Positions 25,167 through 34,237 of a stretch of DNA of 64,000 bases are shown here, one piece after another. How positions within the stretch are numbered: the stretch's first letter is position 1; every line of letters starts with the position of its first letter. This DNA is from Ktedonobacter racemifer DSM 44963 (GTDB lineage Bacteria > Chloroflexota > Ktedonobacteria > Ktedonobacterales > Ktedonobacteraceae), in contig NZ_ADVG01000002.1 of the NCBI RefSeq assembly GCF_000178855.1, positions 186,001 to 250,000 of the forward strand, in the 5' to 3' direction. A program made the position numbers and the translations under genes. The notes below the pieces were generated by a model. That model was given only the letters and a program-made list of their open reading frames with translations. It made no database searches and was not told the DNA's origin.

Positions 25167-26289
25167 TGATGACAAGCATCCCCTGCGCAATTGACATACC
25201 CAGGAAGAGCACCGCCGCCAGGCCAAAGTAGAGCACAGAGATGAGGATACGCGTCGATATCGGGACCGTATAGAACGCCTTCATCTGTGGGCTATTTGAG
25301 CGGAAGCGCGCAGAAAAGAGCTGAGAGACCGCTATTATCAGGATCAAGACTAGCCAGAGCGAGAAGTTTCCGTGCATCCACTCCCAGACCTCGAAGCCTA
25401 ACAAGAGAATAAAGCCCGCAATCCAGATGCGGCGGTCGACCGCGCCCAGAACGCGCCCTCCATCAAAGGGCATAACCGGGATCAAATTAAACAGGTTGAT
25501 AAAGAAGCCAAAGTAGGCCAGAGCCATCCAGATGTTGCGTGGATCGGGCTGTACTTCAGCAATAGCCAGGCAGACCCCTGCCGAGATCGCACCTGCGATA
25601 GGTCCACCAATACCAATCTCCGCATCATCTTTGGCATTGGTTGGAGCCTGCTGTAGAAGCGTCAATGCAGCAACGAACGGTATAAAGACAATTCCGCCAA
25701 CTGGCATGCCTTTGAGCTTAAGAATCAAGACATGCCCAAGCTCATGAATAAACAAGAGTGCCACAATGCCAACGGCAAACTGCCAGCCAAAGATGATGGA
25801 GTACAGGCCAATGGTGATGAGGGCCGAGAAGCCTGCCCAACCAAACTTGAGCAATATCGCCAGACCCTTGAACTTGAGTAACCAGGAAAACAGCGCCACA
25901 ATACCTGTGCCGATGCCAGCCAGGCCACCTCGCTTCTTTTTTCCACCCTCGGCACTTCCACGCCTGGCCGCCTCTTGCTGCTCTACGCCCACATCGGTGG
26001 TGTATCCCTCCAGGCTTTGTGGCCCCCGGTACGCACCTGTGACTTCAGGCTGGACAGAAACAGTTTGCTGTTCCCTCGCGGCATAGGGGTTATAAACCTG
26101 GTAAGGGCTATAAGACGATGTGGAGGCGCTAGCAGCCTGCTCGGGATAGATCTTGTCGGCCTCTTCCCTGGGAGGTGGCGCATAAAAACCAGGCTGCATA
26201 TACTGTTTCGGTTCCTGCTCCTCCTCGTTCTCCTGCCCGCCAAACTCCCTGTAAGTATATTCAAAGGGATTATTTCTGTCTTCGTTCAC
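25162..26289 (-). CDS. Site-2 protease (M50) family membrane metalloprotease
   Basis: Membrane-embedded zinc protease homologue of 375 residues. GTG 26289 is chosen because GAGG lies 8 nt before it; the frame also opens at 26328. The first 110 residues are cytoplasmic, rich in proline, glutamine and tyrosine. About six hydrophobic segments follow, the second carrying the zinc motif LLFIHELGHVLIL; NLFNLIPVMPFDGGRVLGA supplies the distal DG ligand motif. PDZ domains are absent. The family includes regulated intramembrane proteases; substrate unknown. It converges on the dehydrogenase gene. Confidence 0.92.
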   Translation of the reverse strand: MNEDRNNPFEYTYREFGGQENEEEQEPKQYMQPGFYAPPPREEADKIYPEQAASASTSSYSPYQVYNPYAAREQQTVSVQPEVTGAYRGPQSLEGYTTDVGVEQQEAARRGSAEGGKKKRGGLAGIGTGIVALFSWLLKFKGLAILLKFGWAGFSALITIGLYSIIFGWQFAVGIVALLFIHELGHVLILKLKGMPVGGIVFIPFVAALTLLQQAPTNAKDDAEIGIGGPIAGAISAGVCLAIAEVQPDPRNIWMALAYFGFFINLFNLIPVMPFDGGRVLGAVDRRIWIAGFILLLGFEVWEWMHGNFSLWLVLILIIAVSQLFSARFRSNSPQMKAFYTVPISTRILISVLYFGLAAVLFLGMSIAQGMLVIN

Positions 26290-26411
26290 GCAATGGCCTC
26301 GATTCTGCGCTGCTTCGCGCATACACATCTCATACTACAGATAATAACATTCAATCTTTTAATGCTATTCCAGACAGTGAAACCTGTAGGGCCCATGCTG
26401 GCATGGACTGG

Positions 26412-27743
26412 TTAACCGGAAAAAGCCGGAAGGATATAATTTGTGATCAGCCAGAGTATGACTAGAAGCGAGATCAGAATAACGGTCGCCCAGGAGATGA
26501 TATTAAACACCACTCCATTGACACGTCGCCCCATCAATCGTCGCTTGTTGACTAACAGGATAATAAACACCAGGAGGATCGGTAGCATGGCCGCGTTCAA
26601 TCCCTGCAAGAAGACCAATACCTGGATGATGGGGAGGCCCGGGATCAGCGTTACCAGTACCCCTAGAATGATCAGACCTGTAAAAATGCTCTGGAAGACT
26701 GGTGCTTCGTTAAAGCTCCGCGAGACGCCTCGCTCAAAACCAAAGGCTTCACAGATACCGTAGGCGGTCGAGAGCGGTAGGACCGCGGCGGCAAGCAGGG
26801 AGGCACCAAAGAGACCAATGCCGAAGAGGAGCGTCGCGTAGGGGCCGGCAAAAGCCTTCAGGGCCAGGGCCGCATCCAGCGCTGTCTCAACTGATTGATG
26901 GTGCGGATAGAGGGTCGCGCCGGTCACGACAACCACAAAGATCGCGATGAGGACCGCGAAAATAGTACCACTATAGACATCCAGTTGCTCATAGAAGTAC
27001 TCGCCCGCATGTATCCCTTTATCCGCGACCGAGGCCTGGACAAAGAACTGCATATAGGGGCTGATCGTGGTACCTACCAGGGCCACTGCGGCCAGGAGGT
27101 ATTTCTGATTACTGCTGATTGTAGGAAAGACAATCTGCCTTCCAACCTCGCTCCAATTTGGATGGGCAGCGAACGCAGCCGGGATGTAGGCCAGGAATCC
27201 GAGGGACATAAACAAAAAGATAATTTCAACGCGGCGATAGGACCCCTTGATCACCAACCACCAGAGCACCAGGGCGGTTAACGGCACAATGATATACACC
27301 AGGGGGGTATGCACATCACCCGTGAATACCTGGACGCTCATCGCGATACCCATAAATTCGGAGATGGTGACGCCCGTATTCGCCACCAGCAGAGCCAGCA
27401 TGGCCAGGGCAGCCCACCTAACTCCAAACTGCTCACGTATCAGGTCCGCCAAACCCTTGCCCGTGACAGCCCCCATACGCGCACACATTTCCTGCACAAT
27501 CGCCAGGCAAAAGCCTGCGATGACGAGTGCCCAGAGTAGTCCATAGCCAAAGTCGGCGCCCGCAGTCGAGAAGGTCGCGATACCACCGGCATCGTTTCCT
27601 GCGTTCGCGGCGATGAGTCCTGGCCCCAGGACGGTAAAAAGCTTTAGGAGCGGCGATGCGCGGCTGATACGAAACCGTGAACGTCGCTTCGGCTCACCGC
27701 GCTCCCGCGCGGCTATTTTTGTCTTTTGGCGCTTTGTATCCAT
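26412..27743 (-). CDS. Nramp-related divalent metal transporter with altered metal-site motifs
   Basis: 443 residues with about 11 hydrophobic helices and the Nramp fold signature LGPGLIAANAGNDAGGIATFSTAGADFGYGLLWAL. In canonical Nramp proteins TM1 has DPGN and TM6 MPH. Here TM1 reads DAGG (Asp kept, Asn replaced by Gly) and TM6 reads GTTISPYMQ (Met replaced by Ser). The methionine gives Mn/Fe selectivity in true Nramps, so this protein may prefer another ion, such as Mg2+ as in the NRMT clade, or use a different site. The N-terminus is very basic. A 9-bp hairpin (27759-27783) lies just upstream of the start. Confidence 0.88.
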   Translation of the reverse strand: MDTKRQKTKIAARERGEPKRRSRFRISRASPLLKLFTVLGPGLIAANAGNDAGGIATFSTAGADFGYGLLWALVIAGFCLAIVQEMCARMGAVTGKGLADLIREQFGVRWAALAMLALLVANTGVTISEFMGIAMSVQVFTGDVHTPLVYIIVPLTALVLWWLVIKGSYRRVEIIFLFMSLGFLAYIPAAFAAHPNWSEVGRQIVFPTISSNQKYLLAAVALVGTTISPYMQFFVQASVADKGIHAGEYFYEQLDVYSGTIFAVLIAIFVVVVTGATLYPHHQSVETALDAALALKAFAGPYATLLFGIGLFGASLLAAAVLPLSTAYGICEAFGFERGVSRSFNEAPVFQSIFTGLIILGVLVTLIPGLPIIQVLVFLQGLNAAMLPILLVFIILLVNKRRLMGRRVNGVVFNIISWATVILISLLVILWLITNYILPAFSG

Positions 27744-27758
27744 AGGCCCATACCCAGA

Positions 27759-27783
27759 GGGAGCAAGATGGACACTTGCTCCC
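27759..27783. promoter_or_regulatory. Small hairpin in the leader of the Nramp-like gene
   Basis: GGGAGCAAG pairs with CTTGCTCCC around a 7-nt loop, ending 16 nt upstream of the start codon on the minus strand. It could influence translation. I could not match it to the Mn2+ (yybP-ykoY) riboswitch. Confidence 0.35.
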
Positions 27784-27888
27784 CCTGACCTTTCCCGATC
27801 CTTATTCTTTCATGGCTCTGATCATAACATGCAGGATATGCTCTTACAAGAGACAGATGCTGCATGTCAGCAGCCCAATGGTAATAAT

Positions 27889-29124
27889 CTATTTGGGCTC
27901 TACACGTCCCTCTAGATAGAGCCTGAGTAGATTTAATGCTGTATTGACGGCATGGCGTTTGTTGTCACTGCGACTGGATCTCCATCCGGGTCCCATCCCC
28001 GTGACCACCCCATTGGGGCCTGCTACCGCGATATGCATTGTTCCCGCGGGCTTCCCGTCAAGTTCATCTGGACCCGCCACCCCCGTCACACTAATACCAA
28101 AATCGGTCCCTATCTCCATACGCACCGCCTTCGCCATCGCGATAGCTGTCTCCTCGCTTACCACGCCATAGCGCTCAATCGTCTCACGTGGCACGCCAAA
28201 CTGCGCTTTAAGGTCTGTGCTATAGGAAACAATACCGCCGATGAAGTGGCTGGAACTGGTCTTGAAATCCGTGATGGTGCTAGCAAGCAGGCCGCCCGTA
28301 AGCGACTCCATGACGGAAAGCGTCTGATGACGCGCCTGGAGCAGGCTTCCGGTAACGCTGGCGAGCGTATCCTTATTGGTGCCAAAAATCAGCGCACCCA
28401 GGATCTCACGTGCCTGCACTTCTGCCTCCGAGACCAGTTTCTCAGCCTCTTCGCTCGTGGCAGACTTGGCGCTGATACGCACATCGACGGCATCTGGTTT
28501 AGCATAGGTTGCCACAGTTGGATTGCTGCTATGAATCAATTCACCCAGGCGCTCCTCGACGGTCGATTCACCCATGCCATACACCCGCAGGATACGCGTA
28601 AAAATGGTTCCGCCCAGGTAGGGAGCCAGGCGCGGGACCGCCTCCTCTTCCCACATGCGGTACATCTCACGAGGGACACCTGGCATGGCCACGATAATCT
28701 TCTGATCCTTCTGCACAAACCAGCCAGGCGCGGACCCACGCGGATTGGGCAGGGTCTGCGCCGAAGGAATCAAGGTCGCCTGTTTGAGATTGCGCTCGGG
28801 CATGTCTCGACCCGCGAAACGCGCACGTAGCTCCTGCTCCAGGACCGGATCAACACGCATCTCCTCGCCCACCAGCGCGCTGATTGATTCGCGCGTCAGG
28901 TCGTCTTCGGTTGGGCCAACACCACCCGTCATCACGACGAGGTCCGACCGCTCCAGAGCACGGCGCAGTGTCTCCACGACGCGCTCCTGATTATCACCCA
29001 CCTGCGAGACATGATATAAATCAACGCCCAGGCTCGCCAGGCTCTGCGCCAGGAACGTGGCGTTGGTATCTGAGATATGTCCTAACAATAGCTCGGTTCC
29101 ACACGAAATAATTTCTGCCCTCAT
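27889..29124 (-). CDS. cinA: CinA family protein (nicotinamide-nucleotide amidase / MoCF-binding fusion)
   Basis: CinA recycles NMN by deamidation and often carries an ADP-ribose pyrophosphatase-like N-terminus. With ATG 29124 (GGGAGGAT 6 nt upstream) it has 411 residues. The N-terminal MoCF-binding-like domain runs to about 170 (MRAEIISCGTELLLGHISDTNATFLAQ, MTGGVGPTEDDLTRES, MPGVPREMYRMWEE), followed by the C-terminal amidase domain (ESLTGGLLASTITDFKTSSSHFIGGIVSYSTDLKAQFGV, GVSVTGVAGPDELDGKPAGT-like block) with the catalytic serine. A single gene, with the NrdR-controlled nrdJ divergent upstream. Confidence 0.95.
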   Translation of the reverse strand: MRAEIISCGTELLLGHISDTNATFLAQSLASLGVDLYHVSQVGDNQERVVETLRRALERSDLVVMTGGVGPTEDDLTRESISALVGEEMRVDPVLEQELRARFAGRDMPERNLKQATLIPSAQTLPNPRGSAPGWFVQKDQKIIVAMPGVPREMYRMWEEEAVPRLAPYLGGTIFTRILRVYGMGESTVEERLGELIHSSNPTVATYAKPDAVDVRISAKSATSEEAEKLVSEAEVQAREILGALIFGTNKDTLASVTGSLLQARHQTLSVMESLTGGLLASTITDFKTSSSHFIGGIVSYSTDLKAQFGVPRETIERYGVVSEETAIAMAKAVRMEIGTDFGISVTGVAGPDELDGKPAGTMHIAVAGPNGVVTGMGPGWRSSRSDNKRHAVNTALNLLRLYLEGRVEPK

Positions 29125-29227
29125 AAATCCTCCCTGCATATGGCCTCAGGTGGCCTTACACTTGCCTTTCTGCGCGTACCTACCAGGTGCTTTTACGCGT
29201 TTCCTCATCATATCACAAAAGCAGCTA

Positions 29228-29275
29228 ACACAACATATTGTGTTAAAATTTATTAATCAACACAATATGTTGTGC
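29228..29275 (+). promoter_or_regulatory. Tandem NrdR boxes upstream of the ribonucleotide reductase
   Basis: Two 16-bp palindromes, ACACAACATATTGTGT (29228-29243) and ACACAATATGTTGTGC (29260-29275), match the NrdR-box consensus acaCwAtATaTwGtgt. Their starts are 32 bp apart, about three helical turns, the spacing known for NrdR operator pairs. They lie about 290 bp upstream of nrdJ and 105 bp upstream of the divergent cinA. NrdR represses nrd genes in response to ATP/dATP. Confidence 0.88.
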
Positions 29276-29343
29276 CAGAGGGGTTGTTTTTGGTCGCCAT
29301 TGCGAGTATACTGGATAGCGTAGAATACATTTTCGATAGCGAA

Positions 29344-29389
29344 ACATGAGGATACACCCAAAGGGCTCTCAGCCCGATGTATCTCATGT
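29344..29389 (+). promoter_or_regulatory. Nested hairpin in the nrdJ leader
   Basis: ACATGAG-g-ATACA pairs with TGTATCTCATGT, enclosing GGGCT-CTC-AGCCC. It lies between the NrdR boxes and the gene. It is not a recognisable cobalamin riboswitch (no conserved B12 box seen), although the enzyme needs adenosylcobalamin. Confidence 0.45.
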
Positions 29390-29563
29390 ATCCATACAGC
29401 ACCCACACAATTGACATGGTCCATGCCTCTATCGTTTTCAGCGCTGTCTTCTCACATCCATATTCTTTTGTATTGCACATAAGGCGACCTGGATGGCCGC
29501 AAAACGGTATCTAGCTCATACTTGATTTGACGCCCAGAGTACAAGGAAAAGGAGCAAGCCTTT

Positions 29564-32500
29564 ATGGTAGAACAACAGAAACCACCACGACAGTCTGACT
29601 CCACGATACAGCCTGCACCTACCTCCGACATAGCCTCGCCCACCCAGTTAGAGGGCATTCGCCAGAAGGTGTTCATGGATAGATACTCGCTCAAGGATGC
29701 CACCGGGCAGCCTCTGGAGTTCTACCCTGAAGACATGTGGAAACGCGTCGCCCGTGGCATCGCCGCTGTCGAGCAAGGCGAGGAGAAGCAGGCCTTCTGG
29801 GAGGAGCGCTTCTACGACGCCCTCTCCAACTTCCAGTTTGTCCCCGGTGGACGCATCCTCGCGGGCGCCGGAACCGGCCACCAGGTTACATTTTATAACT
29901 GTTTTGTGGTGCCAAGCCCGGAAGACAGCCGCCAGGGCATCCTGGAGAACCTGAAGGTCATGACCGAGATCATGGCACGTGGTGGCGGCGTTGGTATTAA
30001 CCTCTCTACGCTCCGTCCGCGTGGCTCCTATATCAAGACCGTCAATGGCACGGCCTCTGGCCCCTGCTCCTGGGCACAACTCTACTCGGTCGCAACCGGC
30101 GATGTCATCCAACAAGGTGGCTGTTTTGGTCCCAATGAACGTATAGCCACTCACAAAGGTCTGATACCTGCAAAAGAGCTAGCAGATCGCTTAGACAGTG
30201 GGGAGGTTATTCAAGCTCAAACCCACAAAGGTCTACGTCCCTTCACAGCGGTCTTTCGTAACGGCATCAAAGATCTCTACGAAGTGGCTACTAGTCGAGG
30301 CTATCACGTTCGTGTCACACTCGACCATAAAATGGGCATACTACGTGACGGTAAGATTACAACAGTTCCGTTACGCGAACTTGAGGAGGGGGATGAGGTA
30401 TTACTTCTTCTTGGAGAGGATGCAAATGATGATACAGAGTTAGTTGCCCTTAAACCAATTTCCAGTGTTCGTTTTGGAAGATTATATCAAGAGAAGCCTA
30501 TTAAACTCCCTGCATACCTTACTCCAGATTTAGCCTATTTGCTAGGCTATTTTTATGGTGATGGACATGTGTTACAAGACAAGAAACTAATCGAACACAC
30601 TGAAAAAGGTTTTAGACTGGCAGTAGCAAATAATCAAAAAGAGGTTCAGGATGCTTTGGTATCAATAATCCATGACCTGTTTGGAATAAACCCACTAATA
30701 CTCGCAGGTGATGGCGCATGTACAGTTATTGAAGTTAACTCACGCACATTAGCACAGTGGTTACAAAAGAATGACATCCTCAAACAGAAGTCTGAGGCAA
30801 TACGTGTCCCTGAAGCTATCTTTAGATCACCCACAAAGGTTGTAGCAGCATTCATCGGTGGCTACTTTGAAGCTGATGGATGTGATAGAACACAAAAAGG
30901 TGGTTATGGATTTGATAGTGTAAGCCGCGAAATGTTGGAAGGTATTCAACAGTTATTGCTTGTCAACGGCATCGTTTCGCATATCGTTGTACAAGACCGA
31001 GGCGCTCAAGGCTGGCGGAACATCTACCGCCTTATTGTGACAGGTGCTCAATTTAAAGAGCGTTTTAGCAAATTTGTAGTCGGATACAAAGATAAAAAGC
31101 AGGTAGGCTATCGTAGTCATCGCATCAACTACCCAATGGAAGCTTGGAGGAGGCTAGAGATTCCTGGTCGCTACTACCAAGGAATCTTCGATTCTACAAA
31201 AGAGCGCGTATCACATTATGCACTATTAAGAGTTCGTGAGCGTGTTCTTGCGGTGGGAGGGGTTGCTATGATAGAGCGGCTCGACGCCTTGTTAGGAGTA
31301 TTACCAGACGTAATTACCTCTATCATACCAATCGGTCCATCAGATGTCTACGACTTTGAGGTACGTGATATTCACATGTTGTCAGGAAATGGATTATATG
31401 TGTCTAATAGCCGTAGAGGTGCGTTAATGCTCATGCTGGATGACAATCATCCAGACATTGAAGAGTTTATTACGGTCAAGAAAAAGGCGGGCATGATCGA
31501 GCACGCCAACCTCTCGGTCTGCGTCTCCGATGCCTTTATGCAGGCCGTCAAGGACGATGCCGACTGGAATCTGGTCTGGCAGGGCGAGGTCAAAAAGACG
31601 CTCAAGGCCCGCCACCTCTGGGACCTGATCTGCACCTCCGCCTGGGAGTCCGCCGAGCCCGGCGTCGTCTTCATGGACCGCTATAACAAAGAATCCAATA
31701 CGTGGTATTATGAAACGATACGTTGCGTAAATCCATGTGGCGAACAGGGCCTCGGGCCCTGGAACGTATGTAATCTGGGCGCACTTAATGTCGCAGCCTT
31801 TGTCTCGGATGGGGCCATGGATTGGCAGCGATTGGCAGAGATAAGCAAGGTCTCCATGCGCTTCCTAGATAACGTCATTGATGCGACCGACTACTTCTTT
31901 GATGAGAATCGCGAGGCGCAGCTCGGCACGCGCCGCACGGGTCTGGGCACAATGGGCCTGGCCGATGCCTTGATCAAGATGAAGATCGCCTATGGCAGCG
32001 AGGCCTCGATCCCGGTGATTGAGCGCATCTACTCGACGATCCGCGATTCGGCCTATGAGGCCTCGACGGAGATCGCCGCCGAGAAGGGGCCCTTCCCACG
32101 CTTCGAACGCGACAAATACCTCCAGGGCAAATTTATCAAACGCCTGCCAAAATCGTTGCAGGAGAAGATCAAGAAGCACGGCACACGCAACGCAGTCCTG
32201 CTTACCCAGGCGCCCACTGGCACGACCAGCCTGCTCTCGGGGGTCAGTTCGGGGATTGAGCCGGTCTTTGACTTCGCCATGATCCGACGGGACCGCACCG
32301 GCGAGCATATTCTCTATCATCCCCTGCTCCAGGCCTGGCGCGACGCGCATCCCAACGCATCAACACCTCACTACTTTGTCTCCTCAAAGGATCTCTCGCC
32401 AGAGGAGCATATACGTGTACAGGCAACTGTCCAGCGCTACACCGATGCCAGCATCAGTAAGACGGTGAACGCACCCAACAACCATACCGTCGACCAGGTC

Positions 32501-33241
32501 GAGACCCTCTATCGCCTGGCCTATGAGATGGGCTGTAAGGGCGTGACCTACTACCGCGATGGCTCACGTGACGCGGTCCTGACCCGTATCGAGGATGAGA
32601 AGAAGCAGAAACAGGCCACAGGCGATGCGAACGAGACCCAGGGCCTGATGATGGAGCCTGTGACCTCGATCCGCCAGGGTATCAAAGAGCGCCCCCCTGT
32701 CGTACATGGCTATACACGCCAGGTGCGCGCCCCCGAGGGCAAGATCAACATCACCATCAATAGTGACGAGCAGGGTCCCCTGGAGGTCTTTGTGACTCTG
32801 GGTAAGGCCGGTAGCGATATCGCGGCCCTCTCCGAGGCCCTGGGGCGCTTGATCTCGCTCAACCTGCAACTGCTCAGTCCGCTCTCGCAGATGGATCGCG
32901 CCAAGGTCATCACCGAACAGCTACGCGGCATCGGCGGCAGCCGCTCGGTTGGTTTCGGTGTCCAGCAAGTGCGCTCGCTGCCCGATGGCGTGGCCCGCGC
33001 ACTGGAACTGCATATCGAGTCACAGCTCGCGAGCGAGAAAGAAAAGGAGGACGCCGCCTCTGAACAGGACGATCCCCCTGTTGAGCAGAAGCACAATGGA
33101 ACGAATGGCACCTATCATGAGCATGGCGATCTTAGCACACTCAACCTGACGGGCAACCTCTGCCCCCAGTGCGACTGCAACACCATGGTCTACGAGGAAG
33201 GCTGCCGCAAATGCTATAACTGCGGCTATAGCGAATGTTAA
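29564..33241 (+). CDS. nrdJ: Adenosylcobalamin-dependent (class II) ribonucleotide reductase with an intein
   Basis: Reduces ribonucleotides to deoxyribonucleotides. The 1225-residue precursor contains a 429-residue intein (187-615); the spliced enzyme would have 796 residues. Extein features: VTFYNCFVVPSPEDS with the first redox cysteine, ARGGGVGINLSTLRPRGS, NPCGEQGLGPWNVCNLGALN (radical-site Cys and Glu), TQAPTGTTSLLSGVSSGIEPVF, and a C-terminal cysteine cluster (CPQCDCNTMVYEEGCRKCYNCGYSEC) that would re-reduce the active site. An additional NrdJ-type C-terminal domain lies near residue 1095-1170. The start ATG has AAAGGAG about 13 nt before it. Two NrdR boxes lie upstream. No nrdB-type gene is present, consistent with class II. 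Confidence 0.96.
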   Translation: MVEQQKPPRQSDSTIQPAPTSDIASPTQLEGIRQKVFMDRYSLKDATGQPLEFYPEDMWKRVARGIAAVEQGEEKQAFWEERFYDALSNFQFVPGGRILAGAGTGHQVTFYNCFVVPSPEDSRQGILENLKVMTEIMARGGGVGINLSTLRPRGSYIKTVNGTASGPCSWAQLYSVATGDVIQQGGCFGPNERIATHKGLIPAKELADRLDSGEVIQAQTHKGLRPFTAVFRNGIKDLYEVATSRGYHVRVTLDHKMGILRDGKITTVPLRELEEGDEVLLLLGEDANDDTELVALKPISSVRFGRLYQEKPIKLPAYLTPDLAYLLGYFYGDGHVLQDKKLIEHTEKGFRLAVANNQKEVQDALVSIIHDLFGINPLILAGDGACTVIEVNSRTLAQWLQKNDILKQKSEAIRVPEAIFRSPTKVVAAFIGGYFEADGCDRTQKGGYGFDSVSREMLEGIQQLLLVNGIVSHIVVQDRGAQGWRNIYRLIVTGAQFKERFSKFVVGYKDKKQVGYRSHRINYPMEAWRRLEIPGRYYQGIFDSTKERVSHYALLRVRERVLAVGGVAMIERLDALLGVLPDVITSIIPIGPSDVYDFEVRDIHMLSGNGLYVSNSRRGALMLMLDDNHPDIEEFITVKKKAGMIEHANLSVCVSDAFMQAVKDDADWNLVWQGEVKKTLKARHLWDLICTSAWESAEPGVVFMDRYNKESNTWYYETIRCVNPCGEQGLGPWNVCNLGALNVAAFVSDGAMDWQRLAEISKVSMRFLDNVIDATDYFFDENREAQLGTRRTGLGTMGLADALIKMKIAYGSEASIPVIERIYSTIRDSAYEASTEIAAEKGPFPRFERDKYLQGKFIKRLPKSLQEKIKKHGTRNAVLLTQAPTGTTSLLSGVSSGIEPVFDFAMIRRDRTGEHILYHPLLQAWRDAHPNASTPHYFVSSKDLSPEEHIRVQATVQRYTDASISKTVNAPNNHTVDQVETLYRLAYEMGCKGVTYYRDGSRDAVLTRIEDEKKQKQATGDANETQGLMMEPVTSIRQGIKERPPVVHGYTRQVRAPEGKINITINSDEQGPLEVFVTLGKAGSDIAALSEALGRLISLNLQLLSPLSQMDRAKVITEQLRGIGGSRSVGFGVQQVRSLPDGVARALELHIESQLASEKEKEDAASEQDDPPVEQKHNGTNGTYHEHGDLSTLNLTGNLCPQCDCNTMVYEEGCRKCYNCGYSEC
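30122..31408 (+). other. LAGLIDADG intein inside nrdJ (429 residues)
   Basis: The insertion begins at Cys187 after IQQGG and ends at Asn615 before Ser616, where the extein resumes with SRRGALMLML. Block A is CFGPNERIATHKG; block B is VRVTLDHKMGI (TxxH); two LAGLIDADG motifs are LLGYFYGDGH (near residue 326) and FIGGYFEADGC (near 430), both with acidic catalytic residues; block F/G is VYDFEVRDIHMLSGNGLYVSN. The penultimate residue is Ser, not the usual His. The DNA is clearly more AT-rich than the exteins, which points to lateral acquisition. Both splicing and homing endonuclease functions look intact. Confidence 0.95.
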
Positions 33242-33265
33242 CCTTGTGCCTACAGCGCTCGCCTC

Positions 33266-33326
33266 GGTAGGTAATAGAGTGAGCCCTGGCAACTTACAGT
33301 TGCCAGGGCTCACTCTATTACCTACC
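33266..33326. repeat. Long palindrome after nrdJ
   Basis: Two perfect 29-bp arms around a 3-nt TAC loop. No T-tract. The left flank, read on the minus strand, carries GAGCGCTGTAGGCACAAGG, the same tail as beside the 7162 palindrome but in the opposite orientation. Confidence 0.85.
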
Positions 33327-33535
33327 AGAAATAACTTGCACACAATATACTAACGCCTGCTCCTATTTTCGCATTCCTCACCAGAATAGCAAAGTCACCA
33401 GATCCTGAGCATATCTTTAGATCCGCCCTTCACATTTTGAGCCAAACTTTATTCCTTTCCCTCTATACTAATAACACAGACACCTGCTATTTGCTCAGTA
33501 ACACCAGCCACTCATCAATAAGAATGGAAACGCTT

Positions 33536-34126
33536 ATGCAGTATTTACTCCTGCCTTTTACGCACGGTATCGATAGAGAAGCAATCGATCAGGCTCTGGT
33601 CATGGCAGAGAACTTCTCTGCCTGCCTGGTATGTGTGGCCTTCATTCCTTGCTCGCCCGACAAACACAAAGGAATTCGCCTGGAACGTATTCAACAGGCC
33701 AAAGACTTTCTGGAATATATGTACTACCGAGCCAGGCAGGCAGGCATAAAGCTACAGCGTATGGAACTTTATATCCCCAACCTTGAGGAGGGTATCTTAC
33801 GTCTCTCGCAGGAGATGGATAATGCGCCCATCCTGCTCTTCACGCGCCACGAACGCGGCATCCTGCTTGACCTCTCAACTATTCGCAGTGTGGTAGAGGA
33901 TGAGCGCAGCCGCTACTATCTGCTCCTGCTGGCTCGGCGTCATGGCAGCATTGCGCTACCACAGTTCCTCCAACCACTCCTGCAAAAATATCAGGGGACA
34001 GCGAAAGCACCTGCCCTACGATTTCTTGGTCCGCAACATGCCAATCCCGAATCCATGCTTCTCGGCTCACATCGTCTTTTGGATATAAAAAATGGGAACC
34101 AGTCATTTCTCAGAAGCAATTTCTAG
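33536..34126 (+). CDS. Universal-stress-protein-like protein, function unknown
   Basis: 196 residues from ATG 33536 (GGAAAC just before it); ATG 33524 and an upstream opening at 33437 are alternatives. The order beta strand (MQYLLLPFTHG), helix (DREAIDQALVMAENFSACLVCVAFIP) and a later strand (NAPILLFTRHERG) is like UspA folds, but the ATP-binding G-2x-G-9x-G(S/T) motif is not visible. The C-terminus is serine/leucine rich. It stands alone between nrdJ and the DsbA-like gene. Confidence 0.6.
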   Translation: MQYLLLPFTHGIDREAIDQALVMAENFSACLVCVAFIPCSPDKHKGIRLERIQQAKDFLEYMYYRARQAGIKLQRMELYIPNLEEGILRLSQEMDNAPILLFTRHERGILLDLSTIRSVVEDERSRYYLLLLARRHGSIALPQFLQPLLQKYQGTAKAPALRFLGPQHANPESMLLGSHRLLDIKNGNQSFLRSNF

Positions 34127-34237
34127 GCGCTTTCAGCCACTCTCCATTTGACATTCATCTTTGCGAGAGAATATTCTATAATTGCACACTTCAGAAAGTA
34201 AAGTGTGACTATACTTCACAGTTGGGGAGTGATTTTC

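Noticed and set aside
29276..29563. Cobalamin riboswitch before the B12-dependent reductase
   Set aside because: I do not see the B12 box; only a nested hairpin is present.
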